A stretch of 5,095 nucleotides of DNA from Clostridia bacterium (GTDB taxonomy: Bacteria > Bacillota > Clostridia > DSM-8532): positions 1 through 5,095 of the forward strand of contig JAOABT010000608.1 in the NCBI GenBank assembly GCA_026418215.1, in the 5' to 3' direction. The notes beneath the pieces are model-generated. The model searched no databases and was not told where the DNA came from. It was given only the letters and a program-made list of their open reading frames with translations. Every line of letters starts with the position of its first letter. The stretch's first letter is position 1. Shown piece by piece: positions 1-5,095 of the stretch. A program made the translations under genes and the position numbers.

Positions 1-1
1 C

Positions 2-205
2 CATAGTAAGGGCGCAACCGAAGAAGCTGTAAAGGCCATGGTGGAGGCTTCACAGGGCCGTATTGCTGTCAAAGCCTCCGGGGGAATCCGTGACTTTGCA
101 ACAGCCAAGCGCTTTATTGAAATGGGCTGCCAGCGCCTCGGTGTGGGCTCCTCAACAACCTCTGTCCTTATAAAGGGCGAAGGGCAGTCTCAGAGTAATT
201 ATTAA
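2..205 (+). CDS. deoC: Deoxyribose-phosphate aldolase, C-terminal fragment (5' end outside window)
   Basis: The last 67 codons of a gene that begins before the window. DeoC is a cytoplasmic class I aldolase that splits 2-deoxyribose-5-phosphate into glyceraldehyde-3-phosphate and acetaldehyde during deoxynucleoside breakdown. The fragment contains VKASGGIRD (fragment residues 23-31). Its Lys-24 corresponds to the second active-site lysine of the family (Lys201 of E. coli DeoC), which tunes the Schiff-base lysine; that other lysine lies upstream and is not visible. Further on, RLGVGSS (about residues 45-51) matches the phosphate-binding RIGTSS segment near the end of the TIM barrel. The tail after it is short and polar, ending in SNY. 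The TAA stop at 203-205 overlaps the stop of the converging araC-type gene. No intrinsic terminator is seen after it. Family assignment is firm; full length and start cannot be judged. Confidence 0.9.
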   Translation, partial: HSKGATEEAVKAMVEASQGRIAVKASGGIRDFATAKRFIEMGCQRLGVGSSTTSVLIKGEGQSQSNY

Positions 206-1026
206 TTCAATTTTAAGCGATAGCGTCTAGGTGATTCCCCTTTGGTTTTCCGAAAGGTTTTGGAGAATTGAAGGGGATCTTCATATCCGACTGATCTTGC
301 CACATCTCCAATGCTCAGCAAAGGGTTTTTCAAAAGCTCTGCGGCTTTGTCCATGCGATATTGGATGATAAATTCCTGCGGTGAAACCTTTAGGTGACGT
401 GTAAACAGAGCTGACAAATAGCTTCTGTCAATTTTCAGGCTTTTGGCCAGCTCGGAAACCGAAAGTGCGGCGGAGTAATTCTTTTCGATATATTCAATGG
501 CCTTCATCACATAACGATCCGAGGTATAGCCTGGTAAAGCCGCCGTCCCGCTTTGCCGCTGGTTTTTAATGAGATTGGCTAAAAAGAGATAGAGACGCCC
601 TGTTAAGGTGAGCTCCGAGCTGTTCGGGTCCTTTGCAGCAAGGACCAAATCACCAAGGGCAGTTCTGAGCTGTTCGTCCCCGCCATAGCTGAAAACGGGA
701 CAATGGGACGATAAGCCTGCCTTTTTCAGAAAGGCTTCGGCCTTGAGGCCATGGAAGCCGGCCCAGGTATAGGTCCAGGGATGAAGGCTGTCAGCTTCGT
801 AACGTACAATCTGGCCCGGGGCTACCAAAAAGCCCTGGCCTTCGCTCAAAAGCATGGTTTCTCCATTGGTTGAAAAGGAACCCTTCCCAGAGAGGATAAG
901 ATGAACAATGTAATGGTCACGCACGCCGGGGCCCCACGCATGGCCTGGAGCACATTCCTCAAAACCACATCTATACAGGTTGAGATCTGTATTATCCTTT
1001 TTAGAGATATAATATTTTTCAAGCAT
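202..1026 (-). CDS. AraC-family transcriptional regulator, MsmR-like (sugar-responsive)
   Basis: A 274-residue regulator with the usual AraC/XylS two-domain plan and normal length. Residues about 15-95 form the N-terminal cupin-type sugar-sensing domain: HLILSGKGSF, then LSEGQGFLVAPGQ, then WTYTWAGFHG, a pattern seen in MsmR/RafR-type regulators of galactoside use. Residues about 175-272 are the DNA-binding domain with two helix-turn-helix units: LSVSELAKSLKIDRSYLSALF (188-208) and LSIGDVARSVGYEDPLQFSKTFRK (237-260), closing with the family's SPRRYR. I chose the ATG at 1024-1026 because AGGAGG ends 8 nt before it; an in-frame GTG at 1033-1035 overlaps that Shine-Dalgarno and cannot use it. 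The gene is divergent from galT, so it probably controls the gal operon and possibly itself, in response to galactose or an alpha-galactoside. That role is inferred from family and position. The stop overlaps that of deoC. Confidence 0.9.
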   Translation of the reverse strand: MLEKYYISKKDNTDLNLYRCGFEECAPGHAWGPGVRDHYIVHLILSGKGSFSTNGETMLLSEGQGFLVAPGQIVRYEADSLHPWTYTWAGFHGLKAEAFLKKAGLSSHCPVFSYGGDEQLRTALGDLVLAAKDPNSSELTLTGRLYLFLANLIKNQRQSGTAALPGYTSDRYVMKAIEYIEKNYSAALSVSELAKSLKIDRSYLSALFTRHLKVSPQEFIIQYRMDKAAELLKNPLLSIGDVARSVGYEDPLQFSKTFRKTKGESPRRYRLKLN

Positions 1027-1033
1027 GACAACC

Positions 1034-1040
1034 ACCTCCT
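1034..1040 (-). promoter_or_regulatory. Ribosome binding site deciding the araC-type start
   Basis: On the minus strand AGGAGGT lies 8 nt (counted from AGGAGG) before the ATG at 1026. Its last G of AGGAGG is also the first base of the upstream in-frame GTG at 1035, so the longer 277-residue reading is not supported. Confidence 0.85.
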
Positions 1041-1070
1041 AAAGTCAACAAAAGCACATATTCTCATCAC

Positions 1071-1099
1071 ATTGTAACATTTACCGCACTTTGGCACCA
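1071..1099 (-). promoter_or_regulatory. Probable promoter of the AraC-type regulator (extended -10)
   Basis: Minus strand reads TGTTACAAT at 1079-1071: TACAAT is 5 of 6 to the -10 consensus and is preceded by the TGn extended -10 element. The -35 at optimal spacing (1099-1094, TGGTGC) is poor, as expected for an extended -10 or activator-dependent promoter. A start near 1064 would give a leader of about 38 nt. The -10 box lies directly against the galT -35 region on the other strand, so the two promoters are back to back and are likely to interfere or be controlled together. Confidence 0.55.
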
Positions 1100-1109
1100 G
1101 CGTTATAAT
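1080..1109 (+). promoter_or_regulatory. Probable promoter of the galTKE operon
   Basis: A perfect TATAAT -10 box at 1104-1109 with TTTACC (4 of 6 to TTGACA) at 1080-1085, 18-nt spacer. Transcription would start near 1116, leaving a leader of about 80 nt before galT. The weak -35 fits dependence on an activator such as the divergent AraC-family protein. The whole -10 box sits at the centre of an inverted repeat listed separately. Confidence 0.65.
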
Positions 1110-1121
1110 GAAGGTGTCAAA
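1090..1121. promoter_or_regulatory. Inverted repeat over the galT -10 box, candidate operator
   Basis: TTTGGCACC at 1090-1098 and GGTGTCAAA at 1113-1121 are inverted copies with 8 of 9 bases matching, separated by 14 nt. The centre (1105.5) falls inside the TATAAT box. The left arm also covers the upstream part of the regulator's promoter. A dimer bound here would cover the -10 and start site of galT. AraC proteins usually bind direct repeats, so a LacI/GalR- or DeoR-type repressor encoded elsewhere is an equal candidate. Not experimentally supported. Confidence 0.4.
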
Positions 1122-1180
1122 AGCCACGTAGATGAAACGGCATCAAAAACACATCAAACTTTTCAATTTCACATTTTACC

Positions 1181-1186
1181 AGGAGG
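1181..1186 (+). promoter_or_regulatory. Ribosome binding site deciding the galT start
   Basis: AGGAGG lies 9 nt before the ATG at 1196. Two in-frame ATGs at 1187 and 1190 are 0 and 3 nt from this site, too close to be used, so the start at 1196 is preferred over the reading that is three residues longer. Confidence 0.8.
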
Positions 1187-1195
1187 ATGATGAAT

Positions 1196-2173
1196 ATGGC
1201 AGAACTCAGGTGGCACCCCCTTATCAAGGATTGGATCATGATCGCCTCTCACCGTCAAAACAGGCCTCAAATGCCAAAGGACTGGTGTCCGTTTTGTCCC
1301 TCAGGCGGCAGAGTGCCTGATTATGAGGTCTTAAAATACGATAATGATTTTCCGGCGCTAAGCCACAACCCGCCCGAGCCCGATGCGGTTGCCAATGATT
1401 TCTTTCAAACTGCCCCTGCTTACGGAAAATGTGAGGTTATTCTGTACTCTCCGGAGCATACCATAACCCTTCCCGAGCTTCCGGAGAGCCATATCCGAAA
1501 GCTTGTGGACCTTTGGACCGAGCGCTTCGAAGCCCTTCGGCAGGATGAAAAGATTAAGTATGTGTTCATCTTTGAAAACCGCGGCGAGGTTGTTGGCGTT
1601 ACCATGCCCCATCCTCACGGCCAAATCTACGGCTACCCCTTTATTCCCAAAAAGCTGGAGCTCGAGCTCGATTCCTGCAAAGAGCATTTTGAGCATACCG
1701 GTGAATGTCTGATCTGCAGGATGCACGAGGAAGAGAAGCAGTTCAAGGAGCGCATCATCTTTGAAAACGAAGATTTTACGGTAGTTTTACCGTTCTTCAC
1801 CGAATACCCCTATGGTGTCTATATTCTTCAGAAGAGCCACAAGCAGAACCTCTCGCAGTTCAATGACCGTGAAAAGAATAACCTTGCAAAAACGGTAAGG
1901 GATACGGTCGGCATGCTCGACAGCCTTTTTGATAAGCCATTCCCGTATATGATGTGCATGCATCAGGCACCTGTGAACAGCGGCGATTATTCAGACTTCT
2001 ATCATTTTCATATTGAATTCTTCCCGCCCATGCGCTCGGATGTAAAGCAGAAATTCAACGCCTCCAGCGAGACAGGCGCCTGGGCCCATTGTAACCCCAC
2101 GGCACCCGAGGAGAAGGCTCAGGAGCTTCGTGAAGCTTATAAGAGATTCAAAGAGAAGAATGCTTTAAAATAA
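1196..2173 (+). CDS. galT: Galactose-1-phosphate uridylyltransferase (class I GalT)
   Basis: A 325-residue cytoplasmic enzyme that swaps UMP between UDP-glucose and galactose-1-phosphate, giving UDP-galactose and glucose-1-phosphate. It is a tandem HIT-fold protein. In the first half, WCPFC gives Cys-31 and Cys-34, SPEHTITLPEL gives His-88, and the signature HPHGQ (139-143) holds the zinc ligand His-139, the nucleophile His-141 that is uridylylated, and Gln-143. In the second half Glu-157, His-256, His-270 and His-272 match the second metal site of E. coli GalT (Glu182, His281, His296, His298), ending in HFHIEFFPP. An extra CxxC (Cys-171, Cys-174) is present; see findings. Length is near the usual 330-350. 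It is the first gene of the operon, with 27 nt before galK. The start at 1196 follows from the Shine-Dalgarno position. No lesion is seen. Confidence 0.97.
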   Translation: MAELRWHPLIKDWIMIASHRQNRPQMPKDWCPFCPSGGRVPDYEVLKYDNDFPALSHNPPEPDAVANDFFQTAPAYGKCEVILYSPEHTITLPELPESHIRKLVDLWTERFEALRQDEKIKYVFIFENRGEVVGVTMPHPHGQIYGYPFIPKKLELELDSCKEHFEHTGECLICRMHEEEKQFKERIIFENEDFTVVLPFFTEYPYGVYILQKSHKQNLSQFNDREKNNLAKTVRDTVGMLDSLFDKPFPYMMCMHQAPVNSGDYSDFYHFHIEFFPPMRSDVKQKFNASSETGAWAHCNPTAPEEKAQELREAYKRFKEKNALK

Positions 2174-2200
2174 TAGCGGGTCAAACAAGGAGGTACTCAT

Positions 2201-3388
2201 ATGGCAGATCAAAGCCTTATTACAAAATTTCTGGGGTATTTCGGCGGGGAAACCCAAGGTATTCGGCTGTTTGCATCGCCGGGAAGAGTGAATCTTATTG
2301 GTGAACACACCGACTATAACGGAGGCTATGTTTTCCCTGCTGCCCTTACGCTTTCAACCACCATCGTGGCAAGGCCTCGCCAGGATAGGATCATCAGGCT
2401 CATTGCTACTGATCTTGAGCGTATGGTTGAAGCTGACTTAGACAACCTTCCGGCCTATATGGGGCTCCCCTGGGGCAGCTACCAGCTTGGCGTTGCCCAT
2501 GAGCTCATTAAATCCGGCTACAAGGTTATCGGCTGCGATCTGATGTACGAAGACAAGGTTCCGCTAGGGAGCGGATTATCATCGTCTGCCGCTATCGAGG
2601 TCGCCACGGCCATCGCACTTGTCAGCTTAGGGGATGAGCGGTTTGGGAAAGAAAAGCCCATTGACAGTATAGAAATGGCTGTTATCTCCCAAAAGGCGGA
2701 GCATAACTTCATTGGGGTAAAATGCGGCATCATGGATCAGTTTGCCTCGGCCATGGGCAAGAAGGATCATGCCATTTTTCTCGATTGCCGGGATCTAAGC
2801 TTTGAACTCGTGCCGATCAAGCTTTCGGGCTACTCGCTTGTTATTGGAAACACGAATAAAAAGCGCAGTCTGGGGGAAGGAAAGTATAATGAAAGGCGAA
2901 GCGAATGCGAGAGGGGCTTGGACATTCTTAAAAAGGCTGTGCCAGAGGCCACCTGCTTAAGAGATGTTTCCCTAGAGAACTTCCTGAAATATGGCCACGT
3001 GATTGAGGATGTCACAATAAGAAAGCGCGTAGAGCACGTCATTTACGAGAACCGGAGAGTTTTAGATTCAGTAGCGGCGCTAAAAGAAGGAAAGCTTACA
3101 GCCTTCGGCGAACTCATGAATCAATCCCATGATTCCTTAAGAGATCTTTACGAGGTAACCGGAAAAGAGCTGGATACACTTGTGAACGAGGCTCGGAAGG
3201 TGGACGGCGTCTTGGGCTCACGCATGACAGGTGCGGGCTTTGGAGGCTGCACGGTCAGCCTTGTGCGTAATGACAGGATTGAGGACTTTAAAATAAGCGT
3301 AGGAGCGGCTTACACGAAGCAAATCGGGTATGCACCCACCTTTTATGTCAGTGAAATTGGCGACGGAGGAAGAGAGCTTTCTCTTTAA
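2201..3388 (+). CDS. galK: Galactokinase
   Basis: A 395-residue GHMP-family kinase, the usual length, that phosphorylates alpha-D-galactose at C1 with ATP as the entry step of the Leloir pathway. Motifs in order: the galactokinase signature GRVNLIGEHTDYNGG (28-42) with Arg-29, Glu-35, His-36 and Asp-38 for catalysis and sugar binding; the GHMP ATP-binding loop PLGSGLSSSAA (121-131); CGIMDQFASAMG (175-186) with catalytic base Asp-179; and the C-terminal motif SRMTGAGFGGCTVSLV (340-355). AGGAGG lies 7 nt before the ATG. It starts 27 nt after the galT stop and ends 14 nt before galE, with no terminator in either gap, so it is co-transcribed with both. All catalytic positions are intact; nothing unusual is seen. 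Confidence 0.98.
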   Translation: MADQSLITKFLGYFGGETQGIRLFASPGRVNLIGEHTDYNGGYVFPAALTLSTTIVARPRQDRIIRLIATDLERMVEADLDNLPAYMGLPWGSYQLGVAHELIKSGYKVIGCDLMYEDKVPLGSGLSSSAAIEVATAIALVSLGDERFGKEKPIDSIEMAVISQKAEHNFIGVKCGIMDQFASAMGKKDHAIFLDCRDLSFELVPIKLSGYSLVIGNTNKKRSLGEGKYNERRSECERGLDILKKAVPEATCLRDVSLENFLKYGHVIEDVTIRKRVEHVIYENRRVLDSVAALKEGKLTAFGELMNQSHDSLRDLYEVTGKELDTLVNEARKVDGVLGSRMTGAGFGGCTVSLVRNDRIEDFKISVGAAYTKQIGYAPTFYVSEIGDGGRELSL

Positions 3389-3402
3389 CAGGAGGTAAAA
3401 AC

Positions 3403-4389
3403 ATGAGTGTCTTAGTAACAGGCGGAGCAGGGTATATTGGAAGTCATACGGTTGCCGAGCTTCTTGCTCGCAACGAGGATATCATTATCGCGGATAATCT
3501 GCAAAAAGGTCATAAAAAGGCTGTTTTGGGAGGGAAGTTCTATCAGGGGGACCTAAGAGATGCTGCCTTTTTGGATAAGGTTTTTAAGGAAAACGAGATT
3601 GATGCGGTCATTCATTTTGCCGCTGATTCGCTAGTCGGAGAAAGTGTCGCAGAGCCGCTTAAGTACTACAATAACAACGTGGCGGGTGCCATGAGCCTAT
3701 TGGAGAAAATGAAGACCTATAACGTCAAACGAATCGTCTTTTCTTCAACAGCTGCCACTTACGGCGAGCCCGAGAACACCCCTATTCTTGAAAGTGACCG
3801 GACACTCCCTACCAACCCCTACGGCGAAACCAAGCTCGCCATCGAGACGATGCTGAAATGGTCTGACACTGCTTATGGGATTAGGTATGTGGCACTGCGT
3901 TACTTTAACGCGGCTGGTGCCCACAAGAGCGGCGCCATAGGGGAGGATCATAACCCCGAGAGCCATTTGATTCCCATCATCCTTCAAGTGGCACTGGGCA
4001 AGAGAGACCGCATCCAGATCTTTGGAGATGACTATCCCACACCTGACGGAACCTGCCTGAGAGACTATATCCATGTCTCCGACCTGGCAAGCGCGCATCT
4101 GCTGGCCTTGGACAGCTTAAGAAACGGCGGCGAAAGCGCCGTCTACAATCTTGGTAATGGCAAGGGCTTTTCTGTCAAGGAAGTCATCGAAGCAGCCCGT
4201 GAGATTACCGGTCATAAGATTCCTCAAACGGTTGTTCCGAGGCGTGCAGGCGACCCGGCTGTACTTGTGGCATCCTCTGAAAAGATCAAAGATGCCCTTC
4301 GTTGGGAGCCCAAGCAGGACGATTTAAGAACCATTATTGCGACGGCCTGGGAATGGCATCAAAAGCATCCTAACGGTTATGGCGATTAA
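3403..4389 (+). CDS. galE: UDP-glucose 4-epimerase
   Basis: A 328-residue extended short-chain dehydrogenase/reductase that interconverts UDP-galactose and UDP-glucose with tightly bound NAD, recycling the UDP-glucose used by GalT and supplying UDP-galactose for glycans. The N-terminal Rossmann motif TGGAGYIG is at 6-13, with Asp-31 at the end of the second strand for the NAD ribose. The catalytic set is Thr-116 in FSSTAATYGEP (the Ser124 position of E. coli GalE, often Thr in Firmicutes) with Tyr-140 and Lys-144 in NPYGETK. Substrate-domain landmarks follow: RYFNAAGA (166-173), GTCLRDYIHVSDLA (216-229) and RRAGDPAVLVAS (280-291). AGGAGG is 7 nt before the ATG. It is the last gene of the operon, and a strong hairpin follows 61 nt after the stop. 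Substrate range is discussed in the findings. Confidence 0.97.
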   Translation: MSVLVTGGAGYIGSHTVAELLARNEDIIIADNLQKGHKKAVLGGKFYQGDLRDAAFLDKVFKENEIDAVIHFAADSLVGESVAEPLKYYNNNVAGAMSLLEKMKTYNVKRIVFSSTAATYGEPENTPILESDRTLPTNPYGETKLAIETMLKWSDTAYGIRYVALRYFNAAGAHKSGAIGEDHNPESHLIPIILQVALGKRDRIQIFGDDYPTPDGTCLRDYIHVSDLASAHLLALDSLRNGGESAVYNLGNGKGFSVKEVIEAAREITGHKIPQTVVPRRAGDPAVLVASSEKIKDALRWEPKQDDLRTIIATAWEWHQKHPNGYGD

Positions 4390-4450
4390 AAGTAGATCGA
4401 GTGGTGTTCAAAAGCCGCTAAATGTGCCCATAAAGCATCATTGATATCTT

Positions 4451-4515
4451 TGAGGCTCCCTTGCGGCAGAAGGTGAGAGTATTGGAACCGTTCATAATAG
4501 GGAGCCTCATTTATT
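4451..4515 (+). terminator. Large-loop hairpin, probable terminator of the gal operon
   Basis: TGAGGCTCCCT (4451-4461) pairs perfectly with AGGGAGCCTCA (4499-4509), an 11-bp GC-rich stem, followed by TTTATT. The 37-nt loop is unusually long for an intrinsic terminator, though AAGGT (4471-4475) and ACCGTT (4487-4492) inside it can form a small inner helix with one bulged base that would shorten it. The T tract is short and lies only on the + strand side, which fits termination of galE transcripts. A processing hairpin or small RNA end is the alternative. Confidence 0.55.
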
Positions 4516-4582
4516 GCAGAGAATAGATAATAGCACCGATCACTTCATACCTAAAGCGTGCCGACTCAAATAAATAATATAT

Positions 4583-4611
4583 TTGCATAAACACAACTTA
4601 ACCTATATAAT
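4583..4611 (+). promoter_or_regulatory. Probable purA promoter
   Basis: A perfect TATAAT -10 box at 4606-4611 with TTGCAT (TTG conserved) at 4583-4588 and the optimal 17-nt spacer, inside an AT-rich region. A start near 4618 would give a purA leader of about 129 nt. Confidence 0.7.
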
Positions 4612-4617
4612 ATTAAT

Positions 4618-5095
<478 letters not shown>

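Noticed and set aside
236..277. TCCCCTT (236-242) and AAGGGGA (271-277) as a deoC terminator stem
   Set aside because: Only 7 bp with a 28-nt loop and no T tract, and it lies in the conserved second helix-turn-helix coding part of the regulator, so coding constraint explains it better.
1115..1120. A perfect TTGACA on the minus strand as -35 of the AraC-type gene
   Set aside because: No acceptable -10 lies 16-18 nt downstream; the best minus-strand -10 (1076-1071) is 38 nt away. The sequence is better explained as the right arm of the inverted repeat.
846..1127. A 93-codon minus-strand reading frame overlapping the start of the AraC-type gene
   Set aside because: It is a shadow in another frame of the regulator and its promoter region, has no ribosome binding site, and gives a low-complexity protein with no recognisable motif.
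3745..4098. A 117-codon reading frame antisense to galE
   Set aside because: galE in the other strand has all catalytic motifs and a strong ribosome binding site; the antisense frame has neither and resembles no family I know.

Overview
The window looks like an ordinary chromosomal segment of a Firmicute, most likely a Clostridia-class bacterium. Four of the five complete or 5'-complete genes have a textbook AGGAGG Shine-Dalgarno and purA has GGAGG, all 7-9 nt before the start. The promoters are plain sigma-A type, base composition is moderate, and the proteins read as Firmicute versions of their families. The genus cannot be fixed from the sequence alone.

Layout. (1) Positions 2-205 are the 3' end of deoC (deoxyribose-phosphate aldolase) on the + strand. 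(2) Positions 202-1026 on the - strand are an AraC/MsmR-like sugar-responsive regulator that converges on deoC; the two genes share a TTAA as overlapping stop codons. (3) Positions 1027-1195 are a divergent control region with back-to-back promoters for the regulator and for galT. A 9-bp inverted repeat centred on the galT -10 box is a candidate operator. (4) Positions 1196-4389 are a compact galT-galK-galE operon, that is, all the Leloir-pathway enzymes from galactose to UDP-glucose/glucose-1-phosphate except the mutarotase. (5) Positions 4390-4746 are a 357-bp gap holding a large-loop hairpin that is the likely operon terminator, a good promoter, and a leader of about 129 nt with potential RNA structure. 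(6) Positions 4747-5095 are the 5' part of purA (adenylosuccinate synthetase), which runs off the window.

How it works together. GalK phosphorylates galactose, GalT exchanges galactose-1-phosphate with UDP-glucose, and GalE regenerates UDP-glucose from UDP-galactose. The divergent AraC-family gene is the natural candidate for a galactose or alpha-galactoside responsive activator of this operon, but that link is inferred from position and family only. deoC (deoxynucleoside catabolism) and purA (AMP synthesis) are separate transcription units.

I found no mobile element, CRISPR array, tRNA, rRNA or clearly novel system. The points worth a second look are regulatory (the inverted repeat on the galT promoter, the hairpin after galE, the purA leader) and one structural point: GalT carries an apparently complete second CxxC/His/His metal-ligand set.
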